A DNA stretch of 64,000 bases, from assembly GCA_037039925.1 (NCBI GenBank), contig JAXRKP010000100.1, forward strand, positions 265,001-329,000, written 5' to 3'. Source of the DNA: Doris montereyensis. Taxonomy: Eukaryota > Mollusca > Gastropoda > Nudibranchia > Dorididae. Below the pieces are notes generated by a model, which worked only from the letters and a program-made list of their open reading frames with translations, had not been told where the DNA came from and ran no database searches. A program made the translations under genes and the position numbers. Position 1 is the first letter of the stretch. Every line of letters begins with the position of its first letter. Shown here one piece after another: positions 24,406 through 34,695 of this stretch.

Positions 24406-24532
24406 ATGGATCCTCAAACATACATGGATGTTGCGACTGTCGTGACGAAATTGAAGATGTACCCCTATTTCGACATGGCACATTACATCCTGATGTGCAT
24501 TTCTGTGAGGGAAGACATTTTGCCCCAACAAG
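24406..24532 (+). CDS. TMEM38: TRIC channel (TMEM38-like), coding exon 1
   Basis: Encodes residues 1-42 plus the first base of codon 43. TRIC channels are homotrimeric K+-permeable channels of the ER/SR membrane that balance charge during Ca2+ release through ryanodine and IP3 receptors. The start is ATG 24406 in a good context (A at -3, G at +4); an in-frame stop lies upstream and no earlier in-frame ATG exists. The N-terminus MDPQ...YPYFDMAHYILM matches the family, where a short cytosolic or lumenal leader is followed by a first membrane helix starting near a conserved FD.AHY. The exon ends CAACAAG before donor GTGAGAG, phase 1. The YFDMAHY segment resembles vertebrate TMEM38B more than TMEM38A, but invertebrates generally have one gene, so I leave the paralogue open. 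Confidence 0.88.
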
Positions 24533-24700
24533 GTGAGAGGAAGGATATATTCTCTATTTATATCTAAGATCTAGATTCTTGATCGAGAAGATCTATATCT
24601 ATATTATGTCTTAGAGCTAGATTAGATCTAGATCCATATTCTTAAGAATATAAAGATCTCGAGAGCTCTTCTAAACGCATATAAAAACAATCTAGTTTAG

Positions 24701-24701
<1 letters not shown>

Positions 24702-24762
<61 letters not shown>
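24702..24762. repeat. (AT)n microsatellite
   Basis: About 30 uninterrupted AT dinucleotides, followed by ATGTAATTATATG. It lies in TRIC intron 1. Confidence 0.95.
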
Positions 24763-24765
<3 letters not shown>

Positions 24766-25216
24766 ATTATATGTAGACCGAGGACTTCGTTAATATATTG
24801 TAGTCCTCGATGTAGACCTATAATTAAGTATAAATCTAGATTAGATCTCTAGTCTCTAGATACTAGATCTAGATCTAGATTTAAATCTATATTTTCTAGC
24901 TCTAGAACCTAGATCTAGATCTAGATTCAGGTGTGAAATAAAAGTTCAAAGAAAGTATTTTGGGACAATATAAAATTCTAGATTATATTCTTATCTTGTT
25001 CTCTTATTTTAAAAGCAGATTGAGATTTTTTTCTGGGAAAATCACACTTTAGCACCGCCAAGATTTCTCCTTGAATATGATTACAAACCCAGTTTATGCT
25101 CGATACTGGGCATGGTCCTGATAGCCCTCTTTCACTCTCTCATGCTCCTTGATCACTAGAGCGCCGCACAGCGTGTTGTGAAGGTAGGGCCTCTGACTCT
25201 CACGTTTGTGTTCTCC

Positions 25217-25446
25217 AGTTGTCTTATTATTACTCCCACTTAAGCACCGCTGACCATAGTAAATGAAGTTGAAAATACACTGCGGCGGTGCTTAAGGGGG
25301 AGTAATAATAGAGAGACGACTTGGGCCAGGCAAGCAAAAGTCATCTTCCTATTATTACTTCCACTTTAGTACAGCTGAACATAGTCACAACAGTGGGAAA
25401 TACACGGTAGCGGTGCTTAAGCGGGAGTAATAATAGAGAAACGACC
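25217..25446. mobile_element. Two adjacent hairpin (MITE-like) elements
   Basis: The first hairpin (25217-25322) has arms around TATTATTACTCCCACTTAAG and its complement, with a loop of about 30 bp. The second (25340-25446) has the same arm sequence and a related loop (CATAGT...AAATACAC), more diverged on the left. Together they look like a tandemly duplicated non-autonomous element. No transposase is present. Confidence 0.6.
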
Positions 25447-25693
25447 GAATTGGGAAGGCGACTTGGAAACACGAGAGCGCGGCTTTTTATTGTTGTTTGT
25501 TCTGATGCAGGGGGGGAGCCCCCTGAACATCCACACTTTCCTCAAGACGAGGATAAAACTGAAAAAGAGAACCAGTAAGGAGGTAAAATATTAATATTAT
25601 TATTATTCCTCGCCATCAGGAAACAAGAATGGCATTGGTCAGCTATTTTGAAGAAGGCAGCCACAAGGAGTATAAATATGTTCAAACACGACA

Positions 25694-25810
25694 TGGGAAC
25701 ACTGCAGAACCTCCCACTCTCTCAGGATAAAGTATAAAAATCTTATTAATTATTTATTTGAGATTTTTGTACTTTATCCTGAGAGAGTGGGAGGTTCTGC
25801 AGTGTTCCCA
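25694..25810. repeat. 50-bp inverted repeat with 17-base loop (fold-back)
   Basis: Left arm 25694-25743 and right arm 25761-25810 are reverse complements with one difference in 50 (GTATAAAA against GTACAAAA). In + strand RNA that difference would be a U-G pair, so the stem would be unbroken. Arm ends are TGGGAACACTGC and GCAGTGTTCCCA. It may be a fold-back transposon remnant or a hairpin RNA source. Confidence 0.85.
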
Positions 25811-26044
25811 ACAAAATTTAGAAGAATTTAACTCTCAAGTCTCATTCCCGGAGTTAAGCAGAAAGGAGATGGGACGACAGAGCAGAGATGTAGGGTAGGC
25901 CTCACGAAGTGGTGAGAGAGCACCGCCAAGTGTCCAATGGTCATGTCAGAATTATTTTTTCACACTCAGTCACGGAGGCGTGTGATAATAAGTTCGATAC
26001 TGCCTGGCAGTGCTTAAGTGCGACCGTTTTCTCTCTATTTCTGC

Positions 26045-26047
<3 letters not shown>

Positions 26048-26103
<56 letters not shown>

Positions 26104-26165
26104 CTCTCTTTCATTCACTCTTTCACTCTCTCTCTCACTCTCTTTCACGTACACACTCTCTTCCC
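26048..26165. repeat. (TC)n microsatellite tract
   Basis: About 25 TC dinucleotides followed by imperfect TCTCTCAT/TCACTC repeats, then a C run. It lies in intron 1. Confidence 0.95.
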
Positions 26166-27239
26166 CCCCCCATCTCTATCATGGTCTCTCCATGTGGAGA
26201 AGTTGTTGTCTCACCTTCTACCTATGCCTCTACCTGATGTTTCTGCACTGTTGCTTACTCTAGCATTTAAATCTCTTGAAACCATTAGTTCCTGTTTGGG
26301 TTTGAGATTCTGTGCAGCTATTTGTAAATTGGTTTCAAATCTCTTTGTTCTTTGCTAGCATCTTTGTTTTGTCCATTTAAACTTACTAATAATTTAATTT
26401 CTCTTCCTTTTGGTTTAATGTTTTAAACTTCTAATAACTGCCATCTGTTTATTCAAATGGCTTTTCATGTATTTTATGTATTAAGAGGCCTTCAAGGCAG
26501 CAGGAGACTCATGGACAGCGGAATTGTCTAGTCCCCGTACAGGTGCAAGCGCCTGCCCACTGCTCGGAGTATAAAAACTTTGGTCAAAAATATGATTCTT
26601 AAAGGAATGAATTTATTGAAAATCTCAGAATCGATATTTTGAAGACAAAATCGAGTTTCAGGAATCTTCCTTCCTGAATCTTACCATCTGTTACAATCCC
26701 TGACATACAGACACCCCACCAGCTATTGTGTAAGATAGATGTTTAGAAATATGGTCATATATATAATAAGCAAGTGAATGTCAGATTAGCTAGAAATTTG
26801 AAACATCAATGGTTTGTCCCAGTCCGACACGTCACACTGGCATTTGCAGAAGACGTTTGAATTACGCCAATTCAAATAAGATATCCGATGAAATAGTGTC
26901 ATACTGAGTGAATTTGGCGTAGATTACCAACTCTATGCACGAAACATTGCAGCAACCGGAAGAAATATTTCTCTTATTTTTTTACCCCATATTTTCCCTG
27001 CAGAAATCGTTCCGAGATGTTTGTATTGCAACAAAAGAATCAAACAAAAGATTGAAACAATAGAAGTGATAGTACTGGTATTGACAGATTTACTTCTTAA
27101 ACTTAAAAATATGATGCCTTATTTGAGGTGTTTTCATGTTTTCAAGGAAGAGGTAACAAAAGTAATATATAATATATATATATATTTGTGTACTTTCAAA
27201 AAGTTTATATATAATGCTATTTCTTCATGTTCTTTACAG

Positions 27240-27411
27240 GTTCAGGCAATCCACAAAGTCACATGTTCCCTCGCAAACACCCGCTCTCAAGCTGGCTAGC
27301 CTCCATGGTCACCTGTTTTGCTGGTAGCATCTTGGCAAACTTGCTGCTTGGAGAACCAATCATCACACCCTTCAAAGACCATCAGAGTATTTTACTGGCC
27401 TCAATTATCTG
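27240..27411 (+). CDS. TMEM38: TRIC channel (TMEM38-like), coding exon 2
   Basis: Encodes residues 43-100 (codons 43 and 100 split). It follows acceptor TTCTTTACAG and ends at TG before GTACCT. The peptide contains RKHPLSSWLASMVTCFAG (residues 54-71) and ILANLLLGEPII, the second TRIC membrane helix with its Gly bend, followed by SILLASIIWY, the start of helix 3; both are hallmarks of the family. The donor GTACCT is a weak match to the usual GTRAGT, and a second GT (GTATAT) lies 8 bases later, but only the first restores the frame into exon 3 (TG|G TAC giving Trp-Tyr). Residues 38-52 form a loop about eight residues longer than in vertebrate proteins. Confidence 0.92.
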
Positions 27412-30400
27412 GTACCTAAGTATATAAATGTTATGATTATTCTTATTTTTCTTTCTTTAGTCATTTGTCTAGTTATAAAAATGTTTATATATGTATAATG
27501 TATATATATGCCATGCCACTATGGCATCTGGACAAACACCGCAATGTTTAAAATATATGGAGCTTAACCCTTGTTAGGCCAACCTACCGGTTGACCTCAA
27601 TATCGATCGATAATCTCGTTCCGTTGTGTATGAGGCTTCAGCACGTGGGACCGATAGTTTTCTCGTCCATTCGACGAGGCTGCGGCGCTTGACCATGACG
27701 TATCTGTGATTATTGTGATTGTTTTTGATCTTTGTTGAGTAAGGTGACATAGAGGGCAATTCCTTTTGTTATTGTCATTGTGTTTATATTGCATTGTTTA
27801 CTAATAATAACATCTATTACAGCCTACTTTTATTAAACATGAAATGGAATAATAATGCAGTTGGCCCATTACTAATGAAGAGGGATATGAAAGGTATAAT
27901 ACTAATTGATAGAAAAGGGGTCAGGACCGAGAAGTCTTCAGTGTGCCCAACCTTTATAAGCAACAAGGAGACATAGAAACAATATAAACACTAAACAATG
28001 CTGTACGAAACTAATACTAATAGAGCCATTGGTGCAACGACCCATCGCACAATGTTCATCAACAGAACAAGCTTCATAACAACAAAAACAAAAAGAAAGA
28101 AGAAAATGAAATACAACTGCCATAAGAGAGAGGAGGGATGGATAGAAAGGGAGAGAGAAAGAGGAAAGGAAACAAAAAGGAGACATTTAAGAACGAGGAA
28201 GATAAAAAAAGACAAATAGAGGATGGGGAAAATGAGAGAGAGAGGGATGAGGTAACATAGAGCGGGGGGGGGGGGGGGGGGCATGTGGCTGCATGGTCAG
28301 GCTTTACTCCAGGCATTCAATAATGGCGTGGCTTGCTGTGTCAAATTTTATGTAGTAGAGTTTCAATGAACAGCATTTATCTTTATTTCTAAAGGAATCA
28401 TTTTCATTTTCACGTCTAAATAAAATGATAGAACTATAATACTAATACTAGAGGAAACGTCCAACCGCCCTTCGCTAATCCCATGACTGAGTCTGATGTG
28501 CATAGCTAACACATTCCAATGATGAAAGAAACAGGTCCCCCGGTTTATTGCTTTCACAAGTGTGTATCGCCCCAGCTGCGGAAACGTTCTCTATCCCAGA
28601 CCTAACACCTCTCCTCAGCTATATGCTTCCCATGCTTTTGAAAACTCCTCCCTACCCTATGTCCATCACTAGTATCACCCTCTCTTCTCCTTTACAATGA
28701 CATGAGTGACCATCGTTTTATATTCTTGGCTGTTCCTTTACTACAGTTCAATAGTAATCCACCTCCTCCCAAACAGCCCCCCACCCCTTACGCAATCCAG
28801 TGGTTTTTCGCATCTTCCCCCTACTTTTGGATGTAAGTCTCCCTCCTTAGTTCTTTCTGATTATAATGATTAGCAAGACCACTGATGAGAAAGAGAGGAA
28901 AAGTGAGTGTGTCTTCCACTTCCAGTATGTAAACAATGAGTGGGAAGGAGGCAACTGTAATGCTGATTTAGTACTAGAATTCAGGTTTTATTGGCACTGG
29001 GGGGGGGGGGTGCTATTATAATGGATATTTTTACTTGGGAAAAAGGCAGAACCAGCGTCAACAATGACCGAATTTTATTATTATTAAGTTTGAGATTAGG
29101 CGACCGGCTGACTCTATACCTGAAATCGTTCGTGTACCAGGATTTTTTTCCCCAGGATCCTGGTTTTTTTACATCTAGGTCCTGATTTAATTTTTTTTAG
29201 AGTGGCAGGTCTGCGCTTTTGCTGAAAGGCCGGGAGTGATGCAAATGTACGGGACCTGCCATTTGCGTAGGTGGGCTTAGAGTGACCAGTGGCATGCAAA
29301 GATACGGGACCCGCCTGAAAAGGGTTAATTGGACGATACAGACTGGAAGGTCATGCTTTTTAAAGGCAAATGCAAGCAAATTGCTTATCATGCGTACATG
29401 AAACGTGACAATCGGACTGGAAATATATCCAATATTCTTTTAAGTTGACAATGTTTTTTTATAACATTTGAAAGTAGTTTTTTCCCTCAAGGTTAATTGA
29501 AATCAACCTCAAACTTGAAAAGCATTTGAATGTTTTTCTTTGAATGTAAATTCAGGCATATATGGATTTTCCGGTTTTCTTGGGTTTTTTTGGCACAGCG
29601 GAGCATGTCCATGTTTTTGTGTCTCATTTTATATACACACAAAAGCACCAGCCGTCCGGAAAACATAGGGTCTAAGTCTAATTAGGACAGATGTCCCAAA
29701 TAGAGAAATAGAGCATGTCACTGCCGTATCATTTATCATCGTTCAATGAGAGAGGGAATAGGAGGGAAAGAGAGAATGTTACTACGGTCTCATTTATCGC
29801 CGTTTAAACTGACAAAAATGACACATATGCAAAAGCCCTGCTTAAAATTCAAAGTGACAGAAATTAACACCTGTTAATACAGGCCCACATTGTTTAAGCC
29901 AATCAAAACAGACAAGCGACGACCCACCTCTTGTTTTTGTTGATGGTCACATGAATGAAGCTATTGTTCTGAATTTAGAATAGAATACAACATCAAAGGT
30001 CAGGGCAGCTTTACGTGACCAACTGAAGGTAGTGGCCCAAAAGTGCAGACCGATCCACATTCTCTTATGAAGATCAGCTGGCACGACGTCAAGTAATATG
30101 TAAACAACGCAGGTTGGCGCAGTGGAGAGACAATTGAATGTAGAGCAAGATGGCCGCTGCTTAATGTAAACACGAAAGGGGTAATGAGAGAGAGACAGAG
30201 GGAAAAGGAGGGAGAGAGAGAAAGTAAAAATAGTAGTACTAGTAAGCCTAGTAGCAGTAGAAACGGCAGTAGGATTAGTACATGTACAGACCTGACTCTT
30301 TCAGATACAAGTTTGATCGTTACACTTTTGTAGAAGTATGCCTCATTTACTATTTTACAATTGGTTTTACTTTTTCAAGTCATTAAAGCCCATCCAGGCC

Positions 30401-30459
30401 AGAAACTTCCGCTGGGTGCTTTGTCTTACCTTGTTTGCCTTTGTAAGAAAGATGCAATC

Positions 30460-30509
30460 TCTCTTTCTCTCTCTCTGTCTGTCTGTCTGTCTGCCTCTCT
30501 TTTTGTCTG

Positions 30510-30578
<69 letters not shown>

Positions 30579-30593
30579 TTGTCCGTCTGTCTG

Positions 30594-30626
<33 letters not shown>

Positions 30627-30711
30627 ATCTCTGTCTGTCTGTCTGTCTGTCTCTCTCTTTGTCCGTCTGTCTGTCTCTCTCTCTCTGTCTGTCTCTCTCT
30701 CTGTCTGTCTC

Positions 30712-30803
<92 letters not shown>

Positions 30804-30857
30804 TCTCTCCCTCTCTCTCTCTGTCTGTCTGTCTCTCTCTGTCTCTTTGTCCGTCTG

Positions 30858-30888
<31 letters not shown>

Positions 30889-31042
30889 CTCTCTCGCTGT
30901 CTCTCTCTGTCTCTTTGTCCGTCTGTCTGTCTCTCTCTTTCTGTCTGTCTGTCTCTCTCTCTTTATCTCTGTCTGTCTGTCTCTCTCTCTCTTTATCTCT
31001 GTCTGTCTCTCTCTCTCTTGTGTCCGTCCGTCTGTCTCTCTC

Positions 31043-31136
<94 letters not shown>
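30460..31136. repeat. TCTC/TCTG microsatellite, about 680 bp
   Basis: A pyrimidine-only + strand apart from interspersed G: (TC)n blocks alternate with (TCTG)n blocks, and blocks such as TCTCTTTGTCCGTCTGTCTG recur four times or more, showing internal duplication. Ser/Leu/Cys-Val frames on + and Arg-Glu/Thr-Asp frames on - are products of the repeat. Confidence 0.97.
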
Positions 31137-31139
<3 letters not shown>

Positions 31140-31636
31140 CAGCATCCTGAAGTACACTACAACCGTTGGAAGACAATTCAAGGGAAATAATCCCTTTATA
31201 ACTTTACTGAATAATTATTATTGAGTTACTTCCCTCACCTGGATAACGCATCGTGACCGCGTGAAAACACACATTGTCATAGGGCGCTAAGCTGCTAAAA
31301 ATAGACACAATTGAGCGGGCTCTTCGTGTGTGCTGTGAAATGTATTGGGCCTAGCATAGTAATAGTATGCTGTCCACTTTAGGGTAGGCCTAGTAGTGTA
31401 GGGTTGCGCCTATAGGCTAAGCGAAGTGGGCATAATAATTATTGTACATTGGTCAATGGTAGGCCTACACTAGGCATACCAGTCAGCAGTCAGTACTGTG
31501 TGCTTGTACATTGCACATCGTTAAGTTTATTTTTAAACCATTGTTAGGTCAAAAATAATCACGGTGAAAAAAATCCTTACATCCGTTGTCTTTTTACTAT
31601 GTACATGTATAAACTTTAAGGGCCGGGGATAAGAAT

Positions 31637-31800
31637 ACATTTCACTACAACCGTCACGACGGATGTAGTGAAGTCAATACAACCGTTTGATTTTTACTGA
31701 GTTTGTGTGACATCGGTGCCCGTTCCAGGGGAAAAGATTGCTACATCTGAAGATCTCCACAACCGACTTCGCTACAAGTGGAGTCGACTGTAGTATTGTA
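31637..31800 (-). mobile_element. Possible pogo/Tigger-like DNA transposon end
   Basis: Read on the - strand from 31800, CTACAGTCGACTCCACTTGT begins a terminus with short phrases repeated in both senses (GTAGCGAAGTCGGTTGT, ACTTCACTACATCCGTCGTG), a layout common at ends of pogo-like elements. TA lies next to the CAGT end. No transposase ORF is near and no second terminus was found. Confidence 0.3.
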
Positions 31801-31949
31801 TTTATATTACAAGTGGTCCTTCTTATACTGCGTAAATATTGATTTTTTTTCTTTTTCAAGTTCGCTTGTTATTACTTTAGGAAATTTCGAGCTTGACTTG
31901 AACTACTGAAGTGAAGCTACTTTGATTTGAGCTTGTCTTGTAATATCTG

Positions 31950-32275
31950 AGACTCAAGTTCAACAGGGGACTCGGTAGTCCAGAGGCAAGGTGTCGGCGT
32001 CTCAACCGAAAGATAGTGAGTTCGAGCCCTGCCAACAATTCAAAAATTGTTCTCGATTTTTTTCGAGCAAAATCAGTCCCCCTGGTCTAGGTAGGTCGAA
32101 CGACACTGAGTCCCATCAGAGACGGATGATAAAAAGGAGGTCCCGTGTGCTGATCACAACACTGTGCATGTTAAAGATCCCTGGGCAGTCCAGGCAAAAT
32201 TTTACAAAAAATCCCACCACAAACCCCAAGATCACCTTAGTTGTGGATGTGGATAAATCAAATCAAATAACTGTG
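31950..32275 (+). mobile_element. tRNA-derived SINE with ATCAA-type tail
   Basis: Box A TAGTCCAGAGG is at 31976-31986 and box B AGTTCGAGCCC at 32019-32029, followed by a conserved-looking body (CACTGAGTCCCATCAG, GTGCATGTTAAAGATCCCTG) and the tail ATAAATCAAATCAAAT. This is a different SINE family from the one at 7212-7500; its tail is shared by the fragment at 23449. Confidence 0.75.
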
Positions 32276-33224
32276 AGCGGTTAGCGGGGGCTACTGGTAG
32301 TGTCTTCTTCTTCCCCTTCCCGCTTTTATTTTACGTTAATCTTGCTGTTTCTCCAACTGACATCAAGGCTCTTTACCAATCACAGCCATAAAGGGAGATT
32401 ACTTACATATGTTGATTATAGGTGTTGATTTTTTGGCTTGGATTAGGTTTTTTTCTGTCCAAGAGTGGCAGGTACCATTGTTGAGAAAGAGAGGGGTGGG
32501 GTTGGGGAAGGAGGGCATACTTAAAGAGAACATGAAGGAATATATTACAGTTGTAGTAAAATGTTCTGGGGGAAGTAAGGTGACTACAGAGTAAAGAGCC
32601 ATGAAAATGTGAGAAGATAACATGTAAGTTGAGGGAAGAAAGTTAGTAAGAAAACATGAAATATATGGTTGAAATTAGTCACTGCGATAAAAGAGGGTAA
32701 AGAATGTTTGGTGAGAAGAAGTCGGTTTGGGTGAAAAAAATGGCGATAAAGGAAAAGAAGAGATGATTAACTGGTTTCTGTCTTTTCTTGGATTGTTTTT
32801 TTTTGGTGTGTGTAATTATTTGGCTAGAGTGTGATCATGCGGAGGGAGGGGGCACCACACCTTTTTAATAACTGCTGTGGGATCTGTCAGTTGTACCAAG
32901 TGCATATGGCACCTGTGAAATTATCACTCATGTTTTTTTATAGTCAAAACAATAAAGGTAGACCATATCAGGAATCAAACCATAAAATCCTCTCTTGCTA
33001 CTGCCAGACCAGCAATGTACTACTACACGACTATGATGACACAGATCTATCTTGAATTCTAATTCTAAAATGTTGGCATGTCTGATTGCATTGTATTTTA
33101 TTTACTATTGGGGCCTTTTTCTTTATATTTTTTGTACACATATTTAAATTAAGTACTTTTATGTCATAGTATTTTGACATCTTTAAGGGAGTGATAAATT
33201 TCAAGGTGTTTTATTTCAGAACTT

Positions 33225-33492
33225 GTCCCCATCTCCGTGTAAATGTTTGTTGTAAGAATTTAATGGATGACATTCCTGTACGGAAAGAAAAAAGTGTCTC
33301 TGTGTAAATGTTTGTTGTAAGAATTTATTGGATGACATTCCTGTACGGAAAGAAAAAAAAAGTATCTCTGTGTAAATGTGTGTTGTAAGAATTTATTGGA
33401 TGACATTCCTCTATGAAAAGAAAAAAGTATCTCTGTGTAAATGTTTGTTGTAAGAATTTACTGGATGACATTCCTGTACGGAAAGAAAAAAG
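33225..33492. repeat. 66-bp minisatellite, 4 copies
   Basis: Four units of GTGTAAATGTTTGTTGTAAG plus GGATGACATTCCTGTACGG and an A-rich linker of varying length. It abuts the 3' end of the inverted SINE that follows. Confidence 0.95.
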
Positions 33493-33782
33493 TTACGTTG
33501 CTTCAAGGCCCATGGGGGTGGGAGTGTATCCCGGTTTCAATAGCCTGAAGCACAACAGGCTATACTAATCACATCCCGCACAGGATGCTACTCTAATGCA
33601 GGTTTTTACTCCCAAGCTAGTGCTTGTACCCATTTGCACCTGAGTTTGGGAGTGTGGAAACGCGTGTTAAGTGTCTTTCCCCAAAAGGCAACGTGGGTTG
33701 TAGCTTTGCTAGGATTGGAACGCGGGACCTCATGATCCCCAGTCCGGCAGCCTAGCCACCCAGTCACCGATGTCACTATAAA
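33490..33782 (-). mobile_element. tRNA-derived SINE, inverted copy
   Basis: On the - strand, GGTGACTGGGTGGCTAGG (box A region) and GCGTTCCAATCC (box B) are followed by the same body as at 7212-7500, including the GGGAAAGACACTTAACACGC segment, CAAATGGGTACAAGCACTAG and the terminal CTATTGAAACCGGG part. Confidence 0.75.
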
Positions 33783-34695
33783 TTTAATACTTAGCGTCAT
33801 TTATGAGACCAATGTGGGTCTGCATTGGGAGCTGTCGGTTTAGACTTTCAGTGGAGGTCATGCGCTTGTTGATTTAAATATGAAAGGGTTAAACTAAGTG
33901 TTGCAATAAAGCAATTAGTTTATATTGTTCCTATAGGGTTTAATCAACACCGTCAAGATGCCATGAGAAAGACGGTAAACTCTTTTCAAACTCTGTATTT
34001 CAATGATGAACATTTTCCGCCAATAAGCGGAAATTCGCTTTTTTCATCGTTCAGATGAAATTTCTTCCTTTTTCCACCCTTCCCGTGTGGAGACAACGGT
34101 AGTAGTGTGAAACCCAAATTTGTCGACGATTGAGCTTTTTATCTCTACCATTAAAGATTATTAACTTTTTAACGAGGTTTGGCAATTAAGTCTGTAAAAC
34201 TATCGATACCGGCACGTTAAACACGAATTATCGCCTCAATATTTTTTGTTGTTGGGCGATATTTTGATTACACAATGATATTAACCGATTCCTACATGAC
34301 ATTATATCATGTCGGCAGATGTTATGTCATTGCAAGAAACAAGAACATATATTATATTATTTATATTATATATATAAATACAACATGTTTTTCACACATA
34401 TTATTTGAAACAGGAAAGACGGGCCATCATTATCACTTTGTTTCCAATGCACTGTTCTCATTAGCCGTAATTCAACATCTGCATACCAGTAGCCTTAGAT
34501 CTAGGCTTTCACGAAGTTATGACGATTGTGAGAGGGATGGAGAGAAAGGGAGTGGGAGGGATGTAGAGAGAGGGGCGGGACAGAGAGAGATGTTAGATGT
34601 CAGACCACTAGTACTAGTAGGACTACTACATGAATATTATTATTTTTAGGTCGCATGTTAGTATTATTTTAGCATTATTCCCACATACTCATGTC

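Larger units (their letters stand above)
24533..27239 (+). other. TRIC intron 1 (2.7 kb): contents
   Basis: GTGAGAG donor and TTCTTTACAG acceptor. It holds AGATCTAGAT-rich low-complexity DNA (about 24560-24930), an (AT)n run, two related hairpins, a long fold-back element and a (TC)n tract. The remaining unique DNA (26170-27150) shows no second gene. Confidence 0.8.

Noticed and set aside
26995..27060. Extra exon after CCCTGCAG in TRIC intron 1
   Set aside because: Exon 1 joins exon 2 in frame without it, and the open frame after it has no family similarity.
27412..27429. Read-through of exon 2 to LSI-stop
   Set aside because: Family alignment requires Trp-Tyr followed by the exon 3 segment, and phases agree exactly with the splice.
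30338..31224. Long Ser/Leu/Cys ORFs in the TCTC/TCTG tract
   Set aside because: Pure microsatellite translation.
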